From: Holosporaceae bacterium
GTDB lineage: Bacteria; Pseudomonadota; Alphaproteobacteria; UBA3830
NCBI GenBank assembly: GCA_031262635.1
Contig: JAISHN010000020.1
Coordinates: 1-23,054, forward strand
Direction of reading: 5' to 3'
Length of the DNA: 23,054 nt
Each line of letters opens with the position of its first letter. The first letter of the stretch is position 1. Shown piece by piece: positions 1 to 7,768 of the stretch. A model generated the notes under the pieces. It saw only the letters and a list, made by a program, of their open reading frames with translations, was not told where the DNA came from and ran no database searches. A program made the position numbers and the translations under genes.

Positions 1-172
1 GAACAGAGGTTCTGCAATGAACCCGATAGATCATCCTCACGGTGGTGGTGAAGGAAAGACGAAGAGTGGAAGACATCCAGTGACTCCATGGGGTAAACCT
101 ACTAAGGGTTATAAAACTAGAAGGAAGGCTAAGCCGTCCGATAAATTTATTTTGACGCGTAGAAAGAAATAG
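1..172 (+). CDS. rplB: 50S ribosomal protein L2, C-terminal fragment
   Basis: This is the 3' end of rplB, cut by the left edge; the reading frame begins at position 2 and stops with TAG at 170-172. The visible 56 residues contain the highly conserved MNPIDHPHGGGEG segment, which in the L2 family lies near the peptidyl transferase centre, followed by the basic tail ending in LTRRKK. L2 binds 23S rRNA and is needed for subunit joining and peptidyl transfer. It is followed after 8 bases by rpsS, as in the standard S10 operon order. Identification is certain; only the start is missing. Confidence 0.97.
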   Translation, partial: NRGSAMNPIDHPHGGGEGKTKSGRHPVTPWGKPTKGYKTRRKAKPSDKFILTRRKK

Positions 173-180
173 GTGAGATA

Positions 181-462
181 GTGAGTCGTTCTGTATGGAA
201 AGGTCCGTTTGTCGACGGTTACCTTATAAAGAAAGCGAAGACTCTGTTGGAGTCCGGCCGCCGCGATCCGATCAAGACTTGGTCGAGACGCTCTACGATA
301 ATTCCAGACTTCGTCGGGGTTACGTTTTCAGTGCATAACGGACGCAAATTTATTCCGGTTTTAGTTACCGAGGAAATGGTCGGACATAAGTTGGGCGAAT
401 TTGCTCCGACGAGAACCTTTCTTGGGCATTCCGGCGACAGAAAAGCGGCGAAGAAAGGGTAA
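181..462 (+). CDS. rpsS: 30S ribosomal protein S19
   Basis: S19 sits in the head of the small subunit and pairs with S13 to contact the A-site region of 16S rRNA. The 93-residue product has the usual family length and the signatures SRSVWKGPFVDGYL at the N-terminus and HNGRKFIPVLVTEEMVGHKLGEF in the middle, followed by FAPTRTFLGH. It starts with GTG at 181; the first residues match the family exactly, which fixes the start. It lies between rplB and rplV in the S10 operon, with 5 bases to the next gene. Confidence 0.97.
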   Translation: MSRSVWKGPFVDGYLIKKAKTLLESGRRDPIKTWSRRSTIIPDFVGVTFSVHNGRKFIPVLVTEEMVGHKLGEFAPTRTFLGHSGDRKAAKKG

Positions 463-467
463 TCGCA

Positions 468-842
468 ATGGCTAAGAGGTTAAATATAATTCCAATGTCC
501 ATTGACGTTATAGCCAAGGATAGGATGGTTTTAGCGTCGCCTAGAAAAGTTAATCTAGTCGCCGAATTAATCAGAGGCATGAAAGTCGGCAAAGCGTTGG
601 ACGCTTTAAAATTCTGCAAAAAAGCCGTAGCCGAGGACGTAAGAAAAACTCTTCTTTCCGCGATAGCTAACGCGGAGACGAATCATGGGCTTAACATCGA
701 TTTACTAACCGTGAAAGAGGCATACGTTGGAAAAGCCATTACGCTTAGAAGATTTAGAGCTCGCGCGAAAGGCAGCGGAGCGCCTATCCTCAAAAAATTT
801 AGCCGTTTAACGGTCGTTTTGTGTGAAACCGGAGAAGCTTAA
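468..842 (+). CDS. rplV: 50S ribosomal protein L22
   Basis: L22 binds 23S rRNA and sends a beta-hairpin into the peptide exit tunnel. The 124-residue product carries the core ASPRKVNLVAELIRG, NAETNHGLN and the C-terminal hairpin region RFRARAKGSGAPILKKFSRLTVVL. About ten residues (MAKRLNIIPM) precede the usual start of the family. An internal ATG at 495 would give the standard length, but AAAGGG about ten bases before 468 supports the upstream start, whereas nothing like a ribosome binding site precedes 495. It is two bases from rpsC. Confidence 0.95.
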   Translation: MAKRLNIIPMSIDVIAKDRMVLASPRKVNLVAELIRGMKVGKALDALKFCKKAVAEDVRKTLLSAIANAETNHGLNIDLLTVKEAYVGKAITLRRFRARAKGSGAPILKKFSRLTVVLCETGEA

Positions 843-844
843 AT

Positions 845-1522
845 ATGGGACAGAAGATAAATCCAAATTCTCTTCGTTTGGGGATAACCAGAAATTGGAA
901 TTCCAACTGGTACTCCAAGAACGACTACGCGGCTTTGTTGCGTCAGGATTTTGAGATAAGAAAATTCATAAGCGAAAAATTAAAACAAGCGGGCGTTTCG
1001 AAAGCTTGCATTGAGAGACTCGCGAAAAAGGTCATCGTTACGATACACACGGCGAGACCTGGCGTTATAATCGGCAAGAAAGGCAACGGGATCGAAAAAT
1101 TGCGTTCAGATTTGATCGCCTTGGTTGGCGGAGACGTCGCTTTAAATATAGTCGAAGTTAGAAAACCGGACGTCGACGCAAAATTGGTCGCGGATTCGAT
1201 CGCTTCTCAGATCGAAAAAAGAGTAGGATTCCGAAGGGCTGTAATAAGAGCTATGCAGTCGACTTTGAGATCCGGCGGGCTAGGGATCAGAGTAAATTGC
1301 TCCGGTCGTCTTGGCGGAGCGGAACTCGCGAGAATGGAATGGTATAGGGAAGGGCAGGTGCCTCTGCATACTCTGAGAGCCGATATAGACTACGGAATCG
1401 CCGTAGCGAATACCACTTATGGAACAATCGGCATAAAAGTATGGATTTACAAGGGCGAGACCCACAACATAAAGCCTATCTTTTTACCGAGACGCGTTGG
1501 CGACAGACAGGAAAGGGAATAA
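845..1522 (+). CDS. rpsC: 30S ribosomal protein S3
   Basis: S3 lies at the mRNA entry of the 30S subunit. The 225-residue product begins MGQKINPNSLRLGI, as is usual. It has a type II KH domain with the GKKG loop at about residues 77-80 (RPGVIIGKKGNGIEKL), and a C-terminal domain with SGRLGGAELARMEWYREGQVPLHTLRADIDYG, a strongly conserved S3 signature. It ends with the expected PRRVGDRQERE tail. The gene sits two bases after rplV and three bases before rplP, so translation is probably coupled. Confidence 0.97.
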   Translation: MGQKINPNSLRLGITRNWNSNWYSKNDYAALLRQDFEIRKFISEKLKQAGVSKACIERLAKKVIVTIHTARPGVIIGKKGNGIEKLRSDLIALVGGDVALNIVEVRKPDVDAKLVADSIASQIEKRVGFRRAVIRAMQSTLRSGGLGIRVNCSGRLGGAELARMEWYREGQVPLHTLRADIDYGIAVANTTYGTIGIKVWIYKGETHNIKPIFLPRRVGDRQERE

Positions 1523-1525
1523 GGC

Positions 1526-1936
1526 ATGTTGTCTCCTGCAAAAATGAAATTTAGGAAACAATTCAAGGGTAAAATCAAAGGAATTGCTTCTAAAGGATAC
1601 TCTTTAAACTTCGGTTCTTACGGTTTGAAAGCTACGGAACCTGCTCGCGTTACGGCGGCTCAGATCGAAGCGGCGAGACGGACGATCACCCGTTGTATGA
1701 AGCGCGTGGGTAAGGTTTGGATCAGAGTTTACCCAGACGTTCCTGTTTCTCAAAAGCCTGCGGAGGTCAGAATGGGAAGCGGAAAAGGCAGCGTGGAATA
1801 TTGGGCGTGCAGAGTATATCCAGGGACGATTATGTTTGAAATGGACGGAGTCGACGAATCAATCGCGAGAGAAGCTTTGACTTTAGCGGCGGCAAAATTG
1901 CCTATTCAAACGAAAATAGTTATGAGGAGCGCTTAG
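1526..1936 (+). CDS. rplP: 50S ribosomal protein L16
   Basis: L16 helps organise the A-site region of the large subunit. The 136 residues match the family length. They start with a typical ML-P--KFRKQFKGK segment and contain QIEAARRTITRCMKRVGKVWIRVYPD, the conserved MGSGKGSVEYWACRVYPG motif near residues 82-100, and ALTLAAAKLPIQTKIV near the C-terminus. The first ATG after rpsC, preceded by an AGGAAAGGG purine stretch, is taken as the start. Two bases separate it from rpmC. Confidence 0.97.
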   Translation: MLSPAKMKFRKQFKGKIKGIASKGYSLNFGSYGLKATEPARVTAAQIEAARRTITRCMKRVGKVWIRVYPDVPVSQKPAEVRMGSGKGSVEYWACRVYPGTIMFEMDGVDESIAREALTLAAAKLPIQTKIVMRSA

Positions 1937-1938
1937 TC

Positions 1939-2127
1939 ATGGCTAAAAAGAAAAACGTCGGCGAATCTTTAACCGCCGAATTAGACGCTGCAAAAAGAGA
2001 ATGCATGCGAATTCGTTTTCGTAAAATTTTAGGGGAAAGCGTTTCTGCTCATATAATAAAAAATGCTCGCAAAAATGTTGCAAAATGTGTAAGATCGCTC
2101 GCAAATGGAGAAGTAAAGAATGTCTAG
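1939..2127 (+). CDS. rpmC: 50S ribosomal protein L29
   Basis: L29 is a small helical protein near the peptide exit tunnel. The 62-residue product is divergent at its N-terminus (MAKKKNVGESLTAELDAAK), but its second helix reads RIRFRKILG-----HIIKNARKNVAKCVRSL, which fits the family's LRF-----L-----I---RR-IAR--T pattern. Position between rplP and rpsQ settles the identity. Its last eight bases overlap the start of rpsQ (2120-2127), an arrangement that suggests coupled translation. Confidence 0.92.
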   Translation: MAKKKNVGESLTAELDAAKRECMRIRFRKILGESVSAHIIKNARKNVAKCVRSLANGEVKNV

Positions 2128-2374
2128 ATTCGTTTTGGAGGGCGTAGTCACAAGCAACGCGTGCGACAAGACTGTTACAGTCTTAGTGACGAGGCGAGTA
2201 AAACACCCAAAATACAAGAAATATGTGAACGTTACGAAGAAATATCACGCTCACGACGAAAAAAACGAGTATGGAATCGGCGATAAGGTAGTTATTCAAG
2301 AAACGAGCCCTATATCTAAGACAAAGCGTTGGGTGGTCGTTGGGAACAACTCCGGCGAGGGAGCTATTATATGA
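2120..2374 (+). CDS. rpsQ: 30S ribosomal protein S17
   Basis: S17 is a primary 16S rRNA binding protein with an OB fold. The 84 residues show the family pattern: LEGVVTSNACDKTVTVLVTRRVKHPKYKKYV, then KKYHAHDEKNEYGIGDKVVIQETSPISKTKRWVVV. The start ATG lies inside the end of rpmC, and the stop codon overlaps the rplN start as ATGA at 2371-2374, so both junctions point to translational coupling inside the spc block. Confidence 0.96.
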   Translation: MSRFVLEGVVTSNACDKTVTVLVTRRVKHPKYKKYVNVTKKYHAHDEKNEYGIGDKVVIQETSPISKTKRWVVVGNNSGEGAII

Positions 2375-2739
2375 TACAAATGCAATCGCGGTTGAGCGTC
2401 GCGGATAATTCGGGCGCTAAAGAGATAATGTGCATAAAAGTGCTCGGCGGAGCGGGTCGTAGATACGCTCGCGTGGGCGACGTTATCGTCGCTTCCATAA
2501 AAGAAGCTATTCCTCGCGGAAAAGTAAAAGCCGGCGAGGTAGTGCAGGCGGTGGTCGTAAGAACGGCGGCTCCAGTTTATCGCAAGGACGGCAGCGTTAT
2601 TCGTTTTGATAGAAACGCGGCGGTTTTGATCAACAAACAAGGGGAGCCGATAGGAACCCGCGTGTTCGGTCCGGTGACGAGAGAACTGCGGTCTAAGAAT
2701 ATGATGAAAATAATTTCATTGGCTCCAGAGGTTCTATAA
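2371..2739 (+). CDS. rplN: 50S ribosomal protein L14
   Basis: L14 binds 23S rRNA at the subunit interface, where it contributes to bridges with the 30S subunit. The product is 122 residues, the standard length: MIQMQSRLSVADNSGAKEIMCIKVLGG at the start, AVVVRTAAPVYRKDGSVIRFDRNAAVLIN in the middle and GPVTRELR----MKIISLAPEVL at the end. The frame is open further upstream, but the family always begins at this M-IQ-Q sequence. The ATG at 2371 also overlaps the rpsQ stop as ATGA, so I use it as the start. The stop overlaps the rplX start by one base. Confidence 0.97.
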   Translation: MIQMQSRLSVADNSGAKEIMCIKVLGGAGRRYARVGDVIVASIKEAIPRGKVKAGEVVQAVVVRTAAPVYRKDGSVIRFDRNAAVLINKQGEPIGTRVFGPVTRELRSKNMMKIISLAPEVL

Positions 2740-3053
2740 TGGAAAGATGGCGTATTAAAAAAGGCGATACGGTTCAAGTAATTACCGGTAAAGACAAAGG
2801 AGCTAGAGGAGAAATCCTTCAGGTCTTGAGAGACGAAAGAAGGGTTGTCGTGAAAGGCGTAAACGTCTGTACGAAGCATCAGAAACCTTCTATGTCGAAC
2901 GCCGGAGGATTGATAAAGATGGAAAAGTCGATACACGCGTCCAACGTAATGTTAATCGATCCTACGGACGATAAACCGGTTCGCGTTGGAATGAAGGTAA
3001 TCGACGGCAAGAAAACTCGCGTGTCTAAACGCGCGGGCGCTGCAATAAATTAG
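2739..3053 (+). CDS. rplX: 50S ribosomal protein L24
   Basis: L24 initiates large-subunit assembly. The 104 residues contain the KOW motif IKKGDTVQVITGKDKGARGEILQVL near residues 6-30 and the family's VKGVNVCTKHQKPSM---GGLIKMEKSIHASNVMLIDP segment. It begins at the ATG in TAATG that also ends rplN, so the two genes are coupled. A 13-base gap containing GTGAGAAG leads to rplE. Confidence 0.97.
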   Translation: MERWRIKKGDTVQVITGKDKGARGEILQVLRDERRVVVKGVNVCTKHQKPSMSNAGGLIKMEKSIHASNVMLIDPTDDKPVRVGMKVIDGKKTRVSKRAGAAIN

Positions 3054-3066
3054 GCGTGAGAAGATT

Positions 3067-3606
3067 ATGGCTCGTTTGAGAGATTATTATTTTGAAAAAG
3101 TGATTCCGCAGCTTAAGTCGGAGTTGAGTTTTTCCAACGATTTGGAAGTTCCCGCGTTGAAGAAGATCGTTCTAAATATGGGAGTAGGGGAGGCGACTAC
3201 CGACAGCAAGCACGTTAAGCAGGCGGTCGAAGAGTTGACGATGATTTCCGGTCAGAGGGCGGTCGCGACTACGGCTCGCAAGTCTGTGGCGACATTTAAG
3301 TTGCGACAGGGACAGAAGATCGGCGCGATGGTTACGCTTCGTCGGGACAGAATGTATGAGTTTCTGGATCGCTTGATCAACATCGCTCTTCCAAGAGTGA
3401 GGGACTTTCGCGGATTATCTAAGAAGTCGTTCGACGGAAACGGCAACTATTCCTTTGGAATTAAGGAGCAGATAGTTTTTCCTGAAATTTCCGTAAGTAA
3501 TGTGGAAAGTATTCGCGGCTTAGACGTGACGGTCGTCACAAGCTCAGGCAACGACGTTCATGCGGCGGCTTTGCTTAAAGCGTTTAATTTTCCGTTTGTT
3601 TCGTAA
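3067..3606 (+). CDS. rplE: 50S ribosomal protein L5
   Basis: L5 carries 5S rRNA into the central protuberance and touches the P-site tRNA. The 179 residues have the usual length and signatures: VPALKKIVLNMGVGEA, MISGQRAVATTARKSVATFKLRQGQKIGAMVTLR, DRLINIALPRVRDFRGLS---FDGNGNYSFGIKEQIVFPEI and the C-terminal ALLKAFNFPF. It precedes rpsN by nine bases with an AGAGGAG ribosome binding site in between. Confidence 0.98.
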   Translation: MARLRDYYFEKVIPQLKSELSFSNDLEVPALKKIVLNMGVGEATTDSKHVKQAVEELTMISGQRAVATTARKSVATFKLRQGQKIGAMVTLRRDRMYEFLDRLINIALPRVRDFRGLSKKSFDGNGNYSFGIKEQIVFPEISVSNVESIRGLDVTVVTSSGNDVHAAALLKAFNFPFVS

Positions 3607-3615
3607 GAGGAGATT

Positions 3616-3921
3616 ATGGCTCGTTTGAGTAGCGTTGAATCGTTAAAAAGAATTCGCGAAACCGTAAAGTCGAAAAAAGCGAAGCGCGATAGCCTGAAGG
3701 CTATTGTTATGAATAAAACTATTCCGCCGGAAGAGCGTTTTGCCGCTCAGTTGAAGTTAGCGGCTATGCCTAGGACTTCTTCGGCTACGAGAATTCGCAA
3801 TCGCTGCGTTATCACAGGACGCGCTCGCGGCGTTTACAGAAAGTTTAACGTCTCTCGAATTATGTTGAGAGAAATGGTCGCCGGAGGCTTGATCCCGGGC
3901 GTTCGCAAAGCAAGTTGGTAG
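3616..3921 (+). CDS. rpsN: 30S ribosomal protein S14, zinc-free form
   Basis: S14 is part of the small-subunit head. At 101 residues this is the long form, and it lacks the two CxxC pairs of the short zinc-binding form; the only cysteine is in RNRCVITGRARGVYRKFNVSR. The C-terminus MLREMVAGGLIPGVRKASW is diagnostic. It is followed 13 bases later by rpsH with GGAGAAAAAGAG in the spacer, as in the standard spc order. Confidence 0.97.
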   Translation: MARLSSVESLKRIRETVKSKKAKRDSLKAIVMNKTIPPEERFAAQLKLAAMPRTSSATRIRNRCVITGRARGVYRKFNVSRIMLREMVAGGLIPGVRKASW

Positions 3922-3934
3922 GAGAAAAAGAGAA

Positions 3935-4327
3935 ATGATGACGGATCCTATTGCGGATATGCTCGCAAGAATCAAAAACGCTTGCCAACGTTACTTTGGG
4001 ACGGTCGATATTCCGGCTTCTAAGGTAAAGGCCGGCGTTCTGAAGGTTTTGGAGCGGGAAGGTTACATAAACGGTTTCAGGGAAGTTTCCGTAGACAATC
4101 GTCCCGTATTAAGAGTCGATCTTCGTTACTATGATGGAAGGCCGGTGATAAACGTCTTAGATAGAGTTTCTAAGCCAAGCTGTAGAGTCTACTCCAAGTT
4201 AAAAAAAATCAGCTCCGTGTTTAACGGATTCGGCGTGTATATATTGTCTACCTCTAAAGGAGTAATGTCGGACGCGGAAGCCAAAGAGAATAACGTCGGC
4301 GGCGAAGTTTTGTGTAAGGTATTCTAA
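3935..4327 (+). CDS. rpsH: 30S ribosomal protein S8
   Basis: S8 binds the central domain of 16S rRNA and in many bacteria represses spc translation. The 130 residues begin MMTDPIADMLARIKNA; the second ATG (3938) would fit equally well. They contain PASKVKAGVLKVLEREGYI and end GVMSDAEAKENNVGGEVLCKVF, matching the STSKGVMTD-EA----GGE-LC-VF family ending. It lies one base before rplF. I did not find an obvious S8-binding mimic in the mRNA by eye. Confidence 0.96.
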   Translation: MMTDPIADMLARIKNACQRYFGTVDIPASKVKAGVLKVLEREGYINGFREVSVDNRPVLRVDLRYYDGRPVINVLDRVSKPSCRVYSKLKKISSVFNGFGVYILSTSKGVMSDAEAKENNVGGEVLCKVF

Positions 4328-4328
4328 A

Positions 4329-4880
4329 ATGTCGAGAGTTGGAAAACATCCTATAAAAATTCCGTCCGGCGTGACCGTTTCGTTAAAAGACGGCGTATTG
4401 TCGGGAAAAGGTAAAAACGGAGAATTCGAATTTAAAGTTCGCGAAGGCGTAAAAGCGGAGATAGCGAACGACGAGGTCGTATTTAAGCCTTGCGACGACA
4501 GCAAGACGGCGAGATCGATGTGGGGAACCTGCAGAGCTATCGTTTCAAAAGCGATCGCGGGGTTGTCGACTTACTTTGTGAAGAAGGTTAATCTTGTCGG
4601 AGTTGGTTATAAAGCTAGCGTCCAGGGAAAAAATCTTGTTATGCAGCTAGGATACAGTCGCGACGTAACGGTTGAAATTCCCAGCGACGTAAAAGTCGCT
4701 TGCGAAACCCCTACGGCTATACTCGTTTCGGGAGCCGACAGTCAGCGAGTTGGCGAATTTGCGAAGAGTTTGCAGAGATTTAGAACTCCGTCGCCTTTTA
4801 TTTATTCTGGAAACAAAAAAAAGGGAATCTTCATCGACGGAGAGAAATGCAGAAACCTTAGAGAAGGAAAGAAGAAGTAG
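4329..4880 (+). CDS. rplF: 50S ribosomal protein L6
   Basis: L6 binds near the sarcin-ricin loop and the stalk base. The 183 residues start with SRVGKHPIKIPSGV and contain the second-domain motifs LVGVGYKASVQGKNLVMQLGYS and SGADSQRVGEFAKSLQRFRTPSPF. The family's usual PYKGKG-RY close is replaced by PFIYSGNKKKGIFIDGEK and a few extra residues before the basic REGKKK tail, a divergent but still recognisable ending. Two bases separate it from rplR. Confidence 0.96.
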   Translation: MSRVGKHPIKIPSGVTVSLKDGVLSGKGKNGEFEFKVREGVKAEIANDEVVFKPCDDSKTARSMWGTCRAIVSKAIAGLSTYFVKKVNLVGVGYKASVQGKNLVMQLGYSRDVTVEIPSDVKVACETPTAILVSGADSQRVGEFAKSLQRFRTPSPFIYSGNKKKGIFIDGEKCRNLREGKKK

Positions 4881-4882
4881 TC

Positions 4883-5239
4883 ATGGCTAGGTTTGATAAA
4901 ACATTTCAACGCAGCGCGGAAAGAGTCCGTTATAAAGCTCGTCTTCGTTCTTCTGGAAAACCAAGGCTTTCGGTTTTTAGGTCAGAGCGTCATATTTACG
5001 CTCAGATCATCGACGATTCTTGCGGAAAGACTTTGTGTTCGGCTTCGACGCTAGATAAGGCCTTTAAAGGCGGCAAAACCGCCAATTGCGAAGTAGCGGT
5101 AAAGGTCGGCGAACTGATCGCGGCGAAAGCAAAGGAAGCGGGAATAAAAGAAGTGGTTTTTGATCGCGGCGGATATAATTATCACGGCAGAGTAAAGAAT
5201 CTCGCCGACGGCGCCCGCGGCGGCGGATTATTGTTTTAG
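4883..5239 (+). CDS. rplR: 50S ribosomal protein L18
   Basis: L18 binds 5S rRNA together with L5. The 118-residue product has the expected RVRYKARLRSSGKPRLSVFRSERHIYAQIIDD segment at about residues 14-45 and the closing VVFDRGGYNYHGRVKNLADGARGGGLLF, one of the best conserved L18 endings. It lies between rplF and rpsE with an 11-base gap to the latter. Confidence 0.97.
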   Translation: MARFDKTFQRSAERVRYKARLRSSGKPRLSVFRSERHIYAQIIDDSCGKTLCSASTLDKAFKGGKTANCEVAVKVGELIAAKAKEAGIKEVVFDRGGYNYHGRVKNLADGARGGGLLF

Positions 5240-5250
5240 GGAATGGTTTA

Positions 5251-5763
5251 ATGGCTCGTGAAGAAGTAGCTTATACGGAAAAACTTGTGGCTGTTAGCAG
5301 AGTTGCTAAGGTCGTAAAAGGTGGAAAAAGATTTTCGTTCGCGGCGCTTGTCGTCGTAGGCGACGGAAAGGGCAGGGTAGGGTACGCCAACGGCAAAGCC
5401 AGAGAGGTGGCGGACGCAGTTAAAAAAGCGGCTGAGAGAGCCAAAAGGTTTATGATAAGGATTCCTATGCGGGAAGGCAGAACGCTGCATCACGATTCCG
5501 TAGGAAATTTTGGAGCGGGGAAGGTCGTTTTACGTTCGGCTCCGTCCGGTACCGGAATCATAGCCGGAGGCGCGATGCGCTCGGTGTTTGAAGCTCTTGG
5601 AATTCAGGATGTAGTTAGCAAGTGCATCGGAACCGCAAACCCTCACAATATGGTAAGAGCGACTTTCGACGCGTTGCAATCGATAACGTCTCCGAAGTAT
5701 ATAGCGAATAAACGCGGCAAAAAAATCGGAGAAATTACTTCTCGTCGCGCGGTAACGAAGTAG
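5251..5763 (+). CDS. rpsE: 30S ribosomal protein S5
   Basis: S5 lies behind the decoding centre and affects translational fidelity. The 170 residues contain the double-stranded-RNA-binding-like N-domain (KLVAVSRVAKVVKGGKRFSFAALVVVGDGKGRVGYANGKA) and the C-domain VVLRSAPSGTGIIAGGAMRSVFEALGIQDVVSKCIGTANPHNMVRAT. Length and order are standard. Ten bases including AGGAGCGG precede rpmD. Confidence 0.98.
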   Translation: MAREEVAYTEKLVAVSRVAKVVKGGKRFSFAALVVVGDGKGRVGYANGKAREVADAVKKAAERAKRFMIRIPMREGRTLHHDSVGNFGAGKVVLRSAPSGTGIIAGGAMRSVFEALGIQDVVSKCIGTANPHNMVRATFDALQSITSPKYIANKRGKKIGEITSRRAVTK

Positions 5764-5773
5764 GAGCGGTTCT

Positions 5774-5974
5774 ATGACTAAGAAAAAGACAAATTCTTTA
5801 TGCGTCGTTCAAACCGGAAGCTCGGCTCGTTGCGAAAAGACGCAGGTTTTGAGCTTAAAAGCTCTCGGCTTGGGTAGAATAGGTAAAAAAGCCGTAGTTA
5901 AAGACGACGGCTGCATAAGAGGTCTGATAAGAAAGGTCTCTCATTTAATAAAAGTCGAGGAATGCAATGGCTAG
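5774..5974 (+). CDS. rpmD: 50S ribosomal protein L30
   Basis: L30 is a small large-subunit protein. The 66-residue product shows the L30 core VVQTGSSARCEKTQVLSLKALGLGRIGKKAVVKDD followed by IRGLIRKVSHLIKVEE. The N-terminus is a few residues longer than in E. coli. The last eight bases overlap the start of rplO (5967-5974), repeating the arrangement seen between rpmC and rpsQ. Confidence 0.95.
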   Translation: MTKKKTNSLCVVQTGSSARCEKTQVLSLKALGLGRIGKKAVVKDDGCIRGLIRKVSHLIKVEECNG

Positions 5975-6431
5975 CTTTGGATTAAGCGGGTTAAAGGCTC
6001 GCAACGGGATAGATAGAAAAGCTCTCGGTCGAGGCATAGGCTCCGGTTGCGGTAAAACGTCTTCCTACGGTCATAAGGGGGCGAAAGCTCGCTCTGGTCG
6101 CGGAAAAGTAGTTTGGTTTGAAGGCGGTCAGATGCCTTTGTACATGAGACTGCCTAAGAGAGGTTTTGTATCTAGAAAAGATAGAGCTTCTATTTCCTGC
6201 CTAAATTTAGGGGACTTACAAAGACTTTGCGACGCAAAAGCTCTTTCTAAGGATCAGGAAGTGGATATTGAGGTTTTGAAAAAAGTCGGCGCTGTTAGAA
6301 TGACTTCCAAAACAGTTCGTTTGCTTGCAAAAGGCGAATTAAAAACGGCTTTAAAGATTTCCGTAGCATATGCTTCCGACGCGGCGACCCGCGGAGTCGA
6401 AGTCGCTGGAGGAAAGGTTCAAATAGTTTAG
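5967..6431 (+). CDS. rplO: 50S ribosomal protein L15
   Basis: L15 is a late-assembling 23S rRNA binder. The 154 residues have the glycine/arginine-rich N-terminal extension (GRGIGSGCGKTSSYGHKGAKARSG) followed by GGQMPLYMRLPKRGFVSRK and a C-terminal globular part ending AATRGVEVAGGKVQIV. It starts inside rpmD and is followed eight bases later by secY with AGGAAAC in the spacer. Confidence 0.96.
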   Translation: MASFGLSGLKARNGIDRKALGRGIGSGCGKTSSYGHKGAKARSGRGKVVWFEGGQMPLYMRLPKRGFVSRKDRASISCLNLGDLQRLCDAKALSKDQEVDIEVLKKVGAVRMTSKTVRLLAKGELKTALKISVAYASDAATRGVEVAGGKVQIV

Positions 6432-6439
6432 GAAACAAT

Positions 6440-7768
6440 ATGGCTGGAGCCGTTTTTGATCAAGGTTTGAGCTTAGAAGCGTTTTCAAAAGCATCCGATT
6501 TAAAAAAGCGGTTGCTTTTTACAATTCTAGCTCTTTTTGTCTATAGAATTGGCACTTACATTCCTTTGCCTGGATTGGATCCGGTTGCAATTTCTGAATT
6601 GGCCAATAGACACATAAGCAGCGGCGGTATCTTAGGCATGTTCAACATGTTCTCGGGAGGCGCTTTAAGCCGTATGACCGTTTTTGCGTTGAACTTAATG
6701 CCGTATATCTCGTCGAGCATTATTATTCAATTGTTTACGATGGTTTCTCCAACTTTGGAAGCTTTGAAAAAAGAAGGCGAAACCGGTCGTAGAAAACTAA
6801 ACCAATACACAAAATATCTGACTATCGCTATTTGCGGATTTCAGGCTTACGGAATAAGCATATTCTTGATGAGTTCTCAAGGAAGTCCGGTCGTTATAGG
6901 AAAAATATTTCCGTTAATCGCCGTGCCGTCGTTAATTTGCGGAACTATGTTTTTAGTATGGCTCGGCGAGCAGATAACTTCTCGCGGAGTCGGAAACGGA
7001 TCTTCCTTATTAATCTTCGCCGGTATCGTAGCGAACATGCCGGCCAGCGTCGCAAACATTTTTAGAATGGGAAAAGCGGGAGCTTTGTCGGCTTTTTCGG
7101 TCGTCGTTATATTCGCCGTTGCGATCGCCGTAATCGTCTTTGTCGTTTTTATGGAAAGAGCGCAGCGACGCGTTACGATCAGCTATCCTCAGAGACAAGC
7201 CATGATTTCTCAAGGAAGGGGCGCGGAGAGCAATCATTTGCCGTTGAAAATTAACTCTGCCGGAGTTATTCCGCCAATCTTCGCCTACTCTTTGTTATCC
7301 ATGCCTTTAATGTTGGCTAATTTAGTTAGCAATACTGAAAATGAGCTATTTAGATCGTTTATCGCTTTTTTCAGTAGGGGCGGATGGCTGTTTTCTTTAA
7401 TCCTAATCGGTTTGATCATATTTTTCTCGTTTTTCTACACCGCTATTGTTTTCAACCCTACTGAAACGGCGGATAATTTGAAAAAAGCCGGCGGCTTTAT
7501 CCCTGGAGTTCGTCCCGGGCAAGCGACGGCGGATTATTTTGACTACGTTTTAACGAGATTAACTGTCGTAGGAGCTATTTACATGTCGTTCGTCTGTATT
7601 TTGCCGGATATTATGAACGCAAAATTCGGAGTTCACTTTATATTTGGCGGCACCGGCGTTCTTATTATCGTCGGCGTAACGATGGACACTATCTCGCAGA
7701 TTTACACTCACATACTTTCGCATCAATATAGAGGCGTTCTTAAAAAAATGGATAAGAGGCGTAAATGA
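6440..7768 (+). CDS. secY: Protein translocase subunit SecY
   Basis: SecY forms the channel of the Sec translocon in the inner membrane, with SecE and SecG as partners encoded elsewhere. The 442 residues match the family. An N-terminal amphipathic part with KKRLLFTILALFVYRIGTYIPLPG leads into about ten hydrophobic segments. Conserved pieces include LNLMPYISSSIIIQL, GNGSSLLIFAGI, the cytosolic loop region ERAQRRVTISYPQRQ, LPLKINSAGVIPPIFA, and FNPTETADNLKKAGGFIPGVRPG. Its stop overlaps the adk start as ATGA (7765-7768). It is the only membrane protein in the ribosomal operon. Confidence 0.98.
   Translation: MAGAVFDQGLSLEAFSKASDLKKRLLFTILALFVYRIGTYIPLPGLDPVAISELANRHISSGGILGMFNMFSGGALSRMTVFALNLMPYISSSIIIQLFTMVSPTLEALKKEGETGRRKLNQYTKYLTIAICGFQAYGISIFLMSSQGSPVVIGKIFPLIAVPSLICGTMFLVWLGEQITSRGVGNGSSLLIFAGIVANMPASVANIFRMGKAGALSAFSVVVIFAVAIAVIVFVVFMERAQRRVTISYPQRQAMISQGRGAESNHLPLKINSAGVIPPIFAYSLLSMPLMLANLVSNTENELFRSFIAFFSRGGWLFSLILIGLIIFFSFFYTAIVFNPTETADNLKKAGGFIPGVRPGQATADYFDYVLTRLTVVGAIYMSFVCILPDIMNAKFGVHFIFGGTGVLIIVGVTMDTISQIYTHILSHQYRGVLKKMDKRRK

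Noticed and set aside
6832..7237. Frames on both strands inside secY
   Set aside because: Arg- and Asn-rich shadows of the SecY coding sequence with no motifs.
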